DNA from: Candidatus Limosilactobacillus merdigallinarum
Lineage (GTDB): Bacteria; Bacillota; Bacilli; Lactobacillales; Lactobacillaceae
Direction: 5' to 3'
NCBI GenBank assembly: GCA_019114515.1
Contig: DXFH01000013.1
Location: forward strand, 1-64,000
DNA length: 64,000 bases
Of this stretch, positions 56,209-64,000 are shown one piece after another. The notes beneath the pieces are model-generated. The model was not told the DNA's origin. It did no database searches and was given only the letters and a program-made list of their open reading frames with translations. Both the position numbers and the translations under genes were made by a program. How positions within the stretch are numbered: position 1 is the first letter of the stretch; each line of letters begins with the position of its first letter.

Positions 56209-57210
56209 ATGCCAATTAAGAGTTATAAAGCCATTAACTGGAATGAAGTCTCTGATATGATCGACAAAGCCACCTGGGAAAAGCTGACCGAACAATTCTG
56301 GTTAGATACTCGAATCCCGGTTTCAAACGACCTGGACGACTGGCGGAAGCTTGACGACGATCATCAGTGGACGGTTGGACATGTCTTTGGCGGTTTGACC
56401 CTGCTGGACACTCTGCAGTCCCAAGCCGGTTTAACTGCCTTAAAGGAAGATGTTCAAACACCTCACGAAACGGCTGTACTGAACAATATCCAATTTATGG
56501 AATCAGTTCATGCCAAATCTTATTCAACTATTTTTTCAACGTTAAACACCCCTGACCAAATCAAGGAAATCTTTGACTGGTCTGACAGTGAGGAATTTCT
56601 GCAGAACAAAGCTGTTAAGATCGGTAACATTTACCTAGACGAATCAGTAGACCCATTGAAGAAAAAGATTGCCAATGTTTTCTTGGAAACCTTCCTCTTT
56701 TATTCCGGTTTCTACACCCCACTATATTACTTAGGCCACAATAAGCTGAATAACGTTGCGGAAATCATTAAGCTGATTCTACGTGATGAATCCGTCCATG
56801 GTACCTACATTGGTTACAAGTTCCAAGTCGGTCTGCGGCAGCGTAGCGAAAAACAGCAGCAGGATCTCATCGATTGGTTATACAACTTCTTGTATAAACT
56901 TTACGACAACGAAGAAAAGTACACTCATATCTTGTATGACCAAATTGGCTGGACAGATGATGTCTTAACCTTCATTCGTTACAATGCTAACAAGGCGCTC
57001 ATGAACCTGGGCCAGGATCCACTCTTCCCTGATACTGCTAGTGATGTTAACCCCGTCGTAATGAATGGGATTTCAACCACCACTTCCAACCATGACTTCT
57101 TTAGCCAGGTTGGTAACGGTTACCGCTTAGGAGCTGTCGAAGCCATGGAAGACAGCGATTACCATGTTAAGGATCCTAATGCCAACAAGGGCAAGAATGA
57201 TAAAGAGTAA
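56209..57210 (+). CDS. nrdF: Class Ib ribonucleoside-diphosphate reductase beta subunit
   Basis: Small subunit carrying the Mn or Fe tyrosyl-radical cofactor. The 333-residue protein includes NWNEVSDMIDKATWEKLTEQFW at the start, the metal-ligand helices around VHAKSYSTIFSTL and LRDESVHGTYIGY, and a FLETFLFYSGFY helix. The ATG at 56209 has AAGGAG; an earlier in-frame ATG lies inside nrdE and is not used. A good terminator follows. Confidence 0.97.
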   Translation: MPIKSYKAINWNEVSDMIDKATWEKLTEQFWLDTRIPVSNDLDDWRKLDDDHQWTVGHVFGGLTLLDTLQSQAGLTALKEDVQTPHETAVLNNIQFMESVHAKSYSTIFSTLNTPDQIKEIFDWSDSEEFLQNKAVKIGNIYLDESVDPLKKKIANVFLETFLFYSGFYTPLYYLGHNKLNNVAEIIKLILRDESVHGTYIGYKFQVGLRQRSEKQQQDLIDWLYNFLYKLYDNEEKYTHILYDQIGWTDDVLTFIRYNANKALMNLGQDPLFPDTASDVNPVVMNGISTTTSNHDFFSQVGNGYRLGAVEAMEDSDYHVKDPNANKGKNDKE

Positions 57211-57226
57211 TCGAGACTTAATTAAA

Positions 57227-57263
57227 TTAACGGACTGGAATTTTTCAGTCCGTTTTCTTTTTG
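57227..57263 (+). terminator. Terminator of nrdEF
   Basis: Stem AACGGACTG / CAGTCCGTT with an 8-base loop, then a T-rich stretch. Confidence 0.85.
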
Positions 57264-57324
57264 TTATATGTATGAATAATTCATCATATTTATTTGTGAA
57301 ATAGTGATCATTATTTGCAAAAGA

Positions 57325-57342
57325 TTGAGAATGATTTCACAA
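57325..57342 (+). promoter_or_regulatory. Rex operator far upstream of adhE
   Basis: TTGAGAA-TGAT-TTCACAA: 13 of 14 arm positions match the Rex consensus TTGTGAA-N4-TTCACAA. It lies about 130 bases upstream of the predicted adhE promoter. A weaker half-site TTGTGAA is at 57294-57300. Confidence 0.75.
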
Positions 57343-57357
57343 AATACCACTGTTTCA

Positions 57358-57371
57358 CGAAAACGATTTCA
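57358..57371 (+). promoter_or_regulatory. Possible CcpA (cre) site upstream of adhE
   Basis: CGAAAACGATTTCA fits the cre pattern TGNAANCGNWWNCA with one mismatch in the first position. Catabolite control of adhE is plausible but the motif is short. Confidence 0.35.
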
Positions 57372-57471
57372 TTTCGATCACCTTCCCCATACTCCTACTA
57401 TGCCACTTAATTAATTCACAATTGAGCTCGTTTAAAGCTAAACTATTTTCCTTGTGCAGTCTCTTTTTTTC

Positions 57472-57499
57472 TTCAATTTATTTGCTTTTTCGGTACACT
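57472..57499 (+). promoter_or_regulatory. Promoter of adhE
   Basis: TTCAAT (57472-57477) and TACACT (57494-57499) with a 16-base spacer. The predicted start falls inside the second Rex-like site. Confidence 0.5.
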
Positions 57500-57503
57500 G
57501 TAA

Positions 57504-57521
57504 TTGTTCAATAATTAACAA
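57504..57521 (+). promoter_or_regulatory. Second Rex-like site at the adhE start of transcription
   Basis: TTGTTCA-ATAA-TTAACAA is a dyad matching the Rex consensus at 11 of 14 arm positions, with the AT-rich centre Rex prefers. It directly follows the -10 box, a repressing position. Confidence 0.55.
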
Positions 57522-57543
57522 TAACTACTAAAAGGAGTCTTAA

Positions 57544-60177
57544 ATGATGGCGACTGAAAAGCAAACTAAGCAAACACAACCAGCTGCTCACCCTGAAGGT
57601 GCAGAAGCCCAAGCCATGATCGATGACTTGATGGATAAAAGTGAAGTAGCTTTCAATCAGCTGCGTAACTTTACCCAAGAACAAGTTGACCATATCTGTC
57701 AGGCTTTGGCACTAGCAGCCGAAGAACACCACATGGATCTTGCGATGGAAGCTGCAGAAGAAACTGGCCGTGGGGTTGCCGAAGATAAGGCAATCAAAAA
57801 CATTTATGCCAGTGAATACATTTGGAATAACATCCGCCACGACAAGACCGTTGGCATTATTAAAGATGACGACCAGAACCAAACGATTACGATTGCTGAC
57901 CCACTGGGAATCATCGCCGGCGTTGTCCCAGTTACCAACCCAACTTCAACGGTGATCTTTAAGTCCATCATCTGCTTAAAGACGCGAAACACCATCGTCT
58001 TCTCAATGCACCCGCAAGCCATGAAGGCATCCGTGCACACTGCACAGATTCTGGAAAAGGCCGCTGAAGAAGCCGGCGCCCCAAAGAACGTTATTCAGTG
58101 GATCCCACGTCCATCTCGTGACGCCACTACTGATTTGCTGCAGCACAAGAAGACGGCCACTATCCTGGCTACTGGTGGTCCAGGCTTAGTTAAGGCTGCT
58201 TACAGTTCCGGTAACCCTGCATTAGGAGTTGGCCCTGGTAATGGTCCTGCCTACATTGAACGGACAGCCAACATTCCGCGGTCAATCTACGACATCGTCT
58301 TATCTAAGACTTTCGATAACGGGATGATCTGTGCTTCTGAAAACTCCATTGTCGTTGATGACGAAATCTACGACCAAGTGAAGGAAGAACTGCTTAAGTG
58401 GAACTGCTACTTCCTGAAGAAGTCTGAGATTCCAACCTTCACGAAAGGTTTCATTGACCCTAAACGTCACCAAGTTGCTGGTCCAATCGCTGGTAAGTCC
58501 GCAAAGGCCATTGCTGATATGTGTGGCTTAAAAAACGTACCGGCTAACACTAAGGTACTGATTGCGGAATACGATGGTGTCGGTCCTGACTACCCACTGT
58601 CTGCCGAAAAATTATCACCAGTGCTGACAATGTACCATGCTCATTCACACGAAGAAGCATTTGATATTTGTAAGCAACTGTTGCACTTCGGTGGTGAAGG
58701 ACACACTGCTGCCATTCACACGACCGATGATGACTTAGCTACTAAGTATGGTCTGGAAATGCGTGCTTCCCGGATCATTGTTAACTCCCCATCTGCTTTA
58801 GGTGGCATTGGTAACATCTACAACAACATGACTCCTTCCCTGACGCTGGGAACTGGTTCTTACGGTAAGAACTCCGTATCACATAACGTTACCGACTACG
58901 ACCTGTTGAACTACAAGGTGATCGCTAAGCGGCGGGAAAATCGTCAATGGGTGAAGATTCCCCCAAAAGTATACTTTCAGCGGAACTCGCTAAAAGAACT
59001 GCAAGATATTCCAAACATTGATCGAGCCTTTATCGTTAGTGGCCCTGGTACTGTTCGCCGTGGTTATGTCCAACGGGTAATTGACCAGCTGCGGCTTCGT
59101 CCTCACGAAACCCACTTCCAAGTCTTTGATGAGGTTGAACCTGACCCATCAACTGCTACCGTTGAAAAAGGTGTTTCCCTGATGAACGACTTCAAACCAG
59201 ACACCATTATTGCGATCGGTGGTGGTTCTCCAATGGACGCAGCCAAGGCAATGTGGATGTTCTATGAACACCCAGATACTTCCTGGAACGGTGTTAAGCA
59301 GAAGTACTTAGACATCCGTAAACGTGCTTACCAAATTGGCAAGCCACACAAGGCCCAATACATTGGTATTCCAACGACTTCTGGTACTGGTAGTGAAATC
59401 ACCTGCTTCAGTGTCATTACTGACTCCAAGACACACGTCAAGTATCCACTGGCCGACTACGCTTTGACTCCTGACATCGCGATCGTCGACTCTCAATTCG
59501 TGGAAACCCTGCCACCAAAAACGGTTGCTTACGATGGTCTCGACGTCCTTTGTCACGCCATTGAATCATATGTCTCTGTAATGGCTACTGACTACACTCG
59601 TGGTTGGTCATTGCAAGCTATTAAGGGGGTCATGGAAACACTGGTTGCCAGCGCCCATGGTGATCAGGATGCACGGCGGCGGATGCACAACTACTCCACC
59701 ATTGCCGGAATGGCATTTGGCCAGGCATTCCTGGGAATTAACCACTCCCTGGCTCACAAGATGGGTGGTGCCTTCGACCTGACACACGGTCTGTGTATCG
59801 CGATCGCTCTGCCACAAGTTATCCGCTTCAACGCTAAGCGCCCTGAAAAGCTAGCAATGTGGCCACACTACGCTACCTACCACGCTACCAAGGACTACGC
59901 TGACATTGCCCGCTTCTTGCACCTGCCTGGCAAGACGGATGAAGAACTCGTTGAAAACCTTGTTCAACAAATCATCAAGCTGGCTCACGACTGTGGCGTA
60001 ACCTTAAGTCTGAAGGCTAACGGCGTAAAGAAGGCCGACTTCGACAAGCAAGTTGACCGCTTAGCAGTCCTCGCCTACGAAGATCAATGTACGACTACCA
60101 ACCCGGTTGAACCACTGGTTAGTCAATTGAAGACTTTGTTAGAACGCTGCTACGATGGTACCGGTGTCGAAGATTAA
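57544..60177 (+). CDS. adhE: Bifunctional acetaldehyde-CoA/alcohol dehydrogenase
   Basis: Reduces acetyl-CoA to acetaldehyde and then to ethanol, oxidising two NADH; the main NADH outlet of heterofermentative lactobacilli. The 877-residue protein has an N-terminal aldehyde dehydrogenase with catalytic C263 (GMICASENS) and GGPGLVKAAY. The C-terminal iron alcohol dehydrogenase, from about residue 470, has GGGSPMDAAKAMW, PTTSGTGSE and the iron-binding histidine stretch HSLAHKMGGAFDLTHG. AdhE forms filaments (spirosomes) in known cases. The start is either of two adjacent ATGs after AAGGAGT. Rex sites upstream indicate induction by NADH. Confidence 0.98.
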   Translation: MMATEKQTKQTQPAAHPEGAEAQAMIDDLMDKSEVAFNQLRNFTQEQVDHICQALALAAEEHHMDLAMEAAEETGRGVAEDKAIKNIYASEYIWNNIRHDKTVGIIKDDDQNQTITIADPLGIIAGVVPVTNPTSTVIFKSIICLKTRNTIVFSMHPQAMKASVHTAQILEKAAEEAGAPKNVIQWIPRPSRDATTDLLQHKKTATILATGGPGLVKAAYSSGNPALGVGPGNGPAYIERTANIPRSIYDIVLSKTFDNGMICASENSIVVDDEIYDQVKEELLKWNCYFLKKSEIPTFTKGFIDPKRHQVAGPIAGKSAKAIADMCGLKNVPANTKVLIAEYDGVGPDYPLSAEKLSPVLTMYHAHSHEEAFDICKQLLHFGGEGHTAAIHTTDDDLATKYGLEMRASRIIVNSPSALGGIGNIYNNMTPSLTLGTGSYGKNSVSHNVTDYDLLNYKVIAKRRENRQWVKIPPKVYFQRNSLKELQDIPNIDRAFIVSGPGTVRRGYVQRVIDQLRLRPHETHFQVFDEVEPDPSTATVEKGVSLMNDFKPDTIIAIGGGSPMDAAKAMWMFYEHPDTSWNGVKQKYLDIRKRAYQIGKPHKAQYIGIPTTSGTGSEITCFSVITDSKTHVKYPLADYALTPDIAIVDSQFVETLPPKTVAYDGLDVLCHAIESYVSVMATDYTRGWSLQAIKGVMETLVASAHGDQDARRRMHNYSTIAGMAFGQAFLGINHSLAHKMGGAFDLTHGLCIAIALPQVIRFNAKRPEKLAMWPHYATYHATKDYADIARFLHLPGKTDEELVENLVQQIIKLAHDCGVTLSLKANGVKKADFDKQVDRLAVLAYEDQCTTTNPVEPLVSQLKTLLERCYDGTGVED

Positions 60178-60211
60178 TTAGACTCCAAACACGAAGTTAA
60201 AATAAGCATCA

Positions 60212-60251
60212 AATGGCTTCAATCAGCAAATGCTGATTGAAGCCATTTTCA
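60212..60251 (+). terminator. Terminator of adhE
   Basis: Perfect 15-bp stem TGGCTTCAATCAGCA / TGCTGATTGAAGCCA around AA, then TTTTC. Confidence 0.92.
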
Positions 60252-60401
60252 TTATGGTAGTTATTAAACCGTTATTTAACTTACAATCCTTACTACTATT
60301 TAGGCCGAAAAATCGCCAGCTAATTATGCCTATATATGTTAGAATATTTTGTGAAATTTGAATTTTTTGTGGTTTTTACTACAAGGAGGACTTTCTAACT
60401 C

Positions 60402-63190
60402 ATGAATTTGAAAAAACACTATAAATTGTACAAGAGTGGCAAGCTGTGAGTTACGGCAGCCATCGCTACCCTAGCTTTAACTGCTGGCATGGCCGTCACT
60501 TCAACGACTAATGCTTCGGCGGATGCTGCGGTAACAAACGAAAAAGTTAATCTAGCAACCAGTGCTAACGACGGCTCAGGCGCTAAATCTTCCGCATCTT
60601 CTACAGTATCGTCTTCCGCTAAGTCTGATAGTGGATCGAGTGCTACAAGTAGTGATGCCTCAGAAGCCCCTAAAGAAATACTAAATACCATTACTGTTAC
60701 TCGTCAAATCAATTATGTTACTCAAGACCAAGATGGTAACATCATCTTCAACTCAAACCGTAACGTTTACGCGGACAGACAAGGTATATCAAGATGATAC
60801 AAAAAAGAACACAACTGGGACATGGACAGCTGCACCAGCAAACCAGGACACTAAGTTGGAAGTTCCAGCCATGCAAGTTCCTGCCCAAAAAGGTTATGTC
60901 AGCCAGGTTGACGGTAAGTATACCAATGAAATTGCTGCCTTAGCATTAAGCGCAGATGACCTTGATAAGGCATTAAAACAAGGTAAAACCGGAAGCATTA
61001 CTGAAAAAGATGTTACTGTCACCTACATTCCTTCTACTAAGAAGCAGACAATCACTCCAGAAGACGATAAAGATAAGGCAAAGGTTTACGACAACAGCAA
61101 GAAAGCCGACGATCCAGCCAACCAACAAGCCGTCTGGAAGGCAGTTACCCGGAAGATTAACATTGTTAACATTCAGGGTGACGACCCAACGGTTATCACC
61201 CAAACTGTTTGGTACAACCGTACCGTAACGGTCACAACTACTATCGACGCAAGCGGTCAGGAACCCCCTGCATATTCTACTTCTGCATGGCAACTAGCTG
61301 ATGGGCAAAAAGCCGTTTGGGACGAATACCCAGTTCCACAAATTCCTGGTTTTACTTCCTTAATCGGTAACAAACCACAAATCATCATTCCTGCTCAGAA
61401 CGTAGATGTTAACACTCCTGATACACCGGTTAATGTTACCTTCTATAACGATGCTGACGACCCAGTCAACTCTGATGTTAACCTTGGTTTGCAAGGTAAC
61501 TGGGGCTACTTGGACGTTCAGCCGCATGTCGACGGCCATAATGGAACCATCTACGTTAAGGGCTGGAACGCGACTAATGAAAGTCGAAAGCGTAACTATC
61601 ACTACATCTTTGTCTTAGATTACGGTCCGAATGCAGACCCTTGGGGCGATACCCGGAACATGCAATTCCACGAAGTCGGTCGGGTATTGGTGCAAAATGA
61701 ACAATCACGTCCTGACGTTAAGGCAGTTCACAATGTATGGAACGCGGGTCGTTCGGGATTCGAAGTTAATGTACCAATCAATATGGCAGGTGTTAACCCC
61801 GGTGACCACCTGGCAATTATGATGCGGTGGACTTCCGATCCTGACGGTAATCCATCTACCGTTGAAAACAACGTTAGTGTAAAAGGTTCCGCTGACCTTT
61901 ACAGTAACCTCTTCTCCATTGATTACGGTACTAATGTGGGTTCATTAGACTCCATGCAAGTTGCTAAAAACAAGCTACACGTTTCTGGCTGGCACGCTTC
62001 CAACGCTGCATTAGGCAACCGGTCGCACCACTTCTTAATCCTGTGGGACAACAACCTTGGCCACGAAGTGCAACGGATCGAAGTTAAGGATTCTGTTGCT
62101 CGTCCGGACGTAGCAAATGTTTACCCAGGTCTACTGAATGCTGCTCACTCAGGTTATTCCGCTGACTTTAGCCTGCACGGCTTAGACCTGAGTCACTCCT
62201 TCACCGTTATTAGTCGTTACAGTGACTCCGCAACCGGTGAAGGTAGCAACATCGATTACTGGTCGGAACCAAAGAACCTGATCGGCAACCAAAGTGAAGC
62301 CAACCAAGCTCACTTAGATTCCGTCAACATCAGTCAATCAGGCAATGTTCACGTATCTAGCTGGCACGCTACCGACGTCGCCAACTCACTGGAAACTCAC
62401 CAATACCTGATCCTCTGGGATGCTACTGCTGGTAAGCAAGTTGGTGCAATGGCCATCGATACCAACGCTCGTCCGGATGTTAAGAGAGCATTACCTTACT
62501 TCAATAGTGATAAGTATGGCTTTGATGGCACCTTTACCAACGTTCAACTGGAAGCTGGTCACCACTATGACCTGGTCAGCCGCTTCTCCACTAGTAATGA
62601 TGCTAAGGGTAACGGTGATGATGGTGTCAGTGCATACACTGATTACTGGTTCAATGATGCGATTGTGATGAGCAAGAATCAGCAAGCCAACCATATTGAC
62701 TCGGTTGCAAAAGACGCACAAGGCAATCTGGTTATCAATGGCTGGATGGCTGCCGACTACTCACAAGCTTACAAGAATGCTTATATTCTAGTGATGAACA
62801 ACGCCACTGGTCGTGAAGTTACCCGTCAAAAGATTGACAATTTAACTTCACGTTCAGATGTTGCCAAGGCCATGTCTGGCATTTACAACAGTGGTCAAAG
62901 TGGTATTTCTAACTTCACTTTCAAGCTGAATGCAGACCAGCAAAAGGCATTGAAGGGTAATTCCTTCTACTTTATCCTCCGCTTCTCCGATGATGAAAAC
63001 GGTGAAGGACATTATGTTCATCCTTTGTTACTGCCAAAACTTCAACTATGATGATTTGGCAGTAACAAAGGATGAACCAGCAAAGCCAAGTGATGGTAAG
63101 GGTAACCAGTCTGACAAAGGCAACCAACAGCCTCAGCAGCCAACTGATAACCAAAATAACAGCAATGCTGGTAAGAAAGCTGGAAAATAA
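60402..63190 (+). pseudogene. Broken RDV-repeat surface protein with KxYKxGKxW signal peptide
   Basis: The ATG at 60402 (AAGGAGGA upstream, extended -10 TGTTAGAAT at 60337-60345) opens a KxYKxGKxW signal peptide, but the codon for its tryptophan is TGA (60447-60449). The same frame then gives VTAAIATLALTAGMA and a Ser-rich region. Near 60740-60780 the reading moves to the +1 frame, continuing to 63051. There are two mucin-binding-like modules (VTRQINYVTQDQDG; VTRKINIVNIQ) and four repeats of about 110-120 residues with R-x-D-V, SGF/SGY and R-F/Y-S motifs, like the RDV repeats of reuteransucrase N-termini. Near 63010-63050 it shifts again to NYDDLAVTKDEPAKPSD and a Gln/Asn tail ending at 63190. 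No LPxTG motif. One stop and two frameshifts make it a pseudogene unless rescued. Confidence 0.82.
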
Positions 63191-63203
63191 GGCAACAATT
63201 GCC

Positions 63204-63239
63204 AAAAGAAAGGTGTTAATCTATGCACCTTTTCTTTTT
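63204..63239 (+). terminator. Terminator after the RDV-repeat gene
   Basis: Stem AGAAAGGTG / CACCTTTTCT with a 10-base loop, then TTTTT. Confidence 0.7.
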
Positions 63240-63302
63240 GGATCCAATCAATCATGCTACAATAAACAGCATACGTAATTTGGAAGATAATTGGGGAAAG
63301 CT

Positions 63303-64000
63303 ATGGACTTAAAAAATATCTTATTGTATGTCGGGATCGGTGCAACGGTCCTCTTCCTGGTGCAATATCTCGTGCAAATCCATCGAGTACGGTCAGGTAC
63401 AAACTATGTCAGCATGGGTCGCGTCTTTGTCAATTGGATGCTGATCTTCCTGATTGTCGCGGGATTTGGCGGTAGCGCCTATGCATCGCATCATGCACAT
63501 GAGGAACAACAAACGGTTTCTGATGACCATTCAGTTCGCAAATCAGCAGAAGCAGATTAAATCTACATCCGCTGGAGCAAGAAGAAGGCACACTTGGATA
63601 GTAATGGTGAATGCAAGCTCAAGATTGTCGTTTCACCAGATACAAAAGTGGTCATTCGCGGTCACAATACTCACAAAGTTTTCAAGACTTTTGATCCCAA
63701 GGATGCTGATGACTCTGTCACCTTGCACTACACGTTTAATCAAGATACCCCTTATGACATCATCGCAATACGTGGCAAGAAGAAGCTGACTAAGAAGATT
63801 ACGATCAAGCCTTACACGCCAGCTAGTCAATCATCGTCTAGATCCACTAAGGCATCTTCAAGCTCTAGCTCACGGAGCAGCAGCTCATCGTCACGTTCGA
63901 ACAACAACAGCCAAAGTAATAATAATGGCGGTGGTTCTTCGAATTCTGGTGGCGGCGGTTCTGCACCAGCCGCACCAGCTGCACCGGCACAACCATCAAC
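63303..64000 (+). pseudogene. Membrane-anchored Ser-rich surface protein with in-frame stop, runs off the window
   Basis: Not recognised as a named family. The ATG at 63303 (GGGGAAAG upstream, TGC-TACAAT promoter at 63255-63263) encodes two hydrophobic segments (about 5-23 and 45-62), then AYASHHAHEEQQ. A TAA at 63558-63560 interrupts after residue 85, but the same frame continues at once as a soluble domain (IYIRWSKKKAHLDSNG, VVSPDTKVVIRGHN, YDIIAIRGKKKLTKK), then a Ser-rich linker, Asn/Gly-rich stretch and Ala-Pro repeats, still open at the window end. The continuity of protein-like sequence in one frame indicates a point nonsense mutation. The function is unknown; a wall-spanning exposed protein is likely. 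Confidence 0.7.

Noticed and set aside
63052-63190. LPxTG sortase signal at the end of the RDV-repeat protein
   Set aside because: The C-terminal reading ends in a Gln/Asn/Lys-rich tail with no LPxTG, hydrophobic segment or positive tail.

Overview
This window looks like a chromosomal segment of a heterofermentative lactic acid bacterium, most likely a Limosilactobacillus (Lactobacillus reuteri group). The evidence is the gene content (cggR-gap-pgk, whiA-yvcK-rapZ-uvrA-uvrB, hprK-lgt-gpsA, comFA-comFC, groES-groEL, the dnaX-recR-tmk-holB block), the low-GC Gram-positive signals (strong AGGAGG sites, CIRCE, Rex, LexA and NrdR boxes), a bifunctional adhE, and a surface protein with a KxYKxGKxW-type signal peptide and RDV repeats. 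The species cannot be fixed from sequence reading alone. No phage, insertion sequence, CRISPR array or antibiotic cluster was seen; this is mostly core genome.

Layout. 1-5 kb: start of pgk (cut by the window edge), gap and cggR on the minus strand, then a tRNA-Arg(CCG), a YjeM-like permease and clpP on the plus strand. Codon use changes abruptly inside clpP near position 5000. 5.4-13.3 kb: uvrB-uvrA-rapZ-yvcK-whiA, read leftwards, with a LexA-type box ahead of uvrB. 13.4-25 kb: sugar phosphate and envelope genes (pgcA, galU, gpsA, lgt), trxB, hprK, a PspC protein, prfB with its programmed frameshift, secA and hpf. 25-32 kb: comFA-comFC, yigZ, a KimA-type potassium importer and an APC permease. 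32-37 kb: groES-groEL with CIRCE, the redox repressor rex and an ABC-F protein. 37-45 kb: tsaB-rimI-tsaD, galE, and a polyphosphate operon (Ppx-like gene, ppk, ppx). 45.5-52.7 kb: a long leftward operon dnaX-ebfC-recR-yaaL-tmk-darA-holB-yabA-rsmI-thioesterase, preceded by the small SRP RNA. 53-60 kb, plus strand: NrdR-controlled nrdH-nrdE-nrdF and Rex-controlled adhE. 60-64 kb: two damaged surface-protein genes.

How it works together. CggR-controlled lower glycolysis yields NADH. Rex, encoded here and apparently autoregulated, senses NADH and has good candidate operators at adhE, which reoxidises NADH to ethanol. HrcA (CIRCE) appears to control both groESL and clpP. HprK, YvcK and RapZ tie carbon status to cell-wall supply, and GalU, PgcA and GalE supply UDP-sugars. 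KimA and DarA are both c-di-AMP-linked families.

No wholly new system stands out. The observations most worth a second look are the mosaic clpP, the multiply broken RDV-repeat protein beside a second interrupted surface gene, a Ppx paralogue without its active-site motifs, an E. coli-like slippery heptamer in dnaX, and a folded intergenic repeat present twice.
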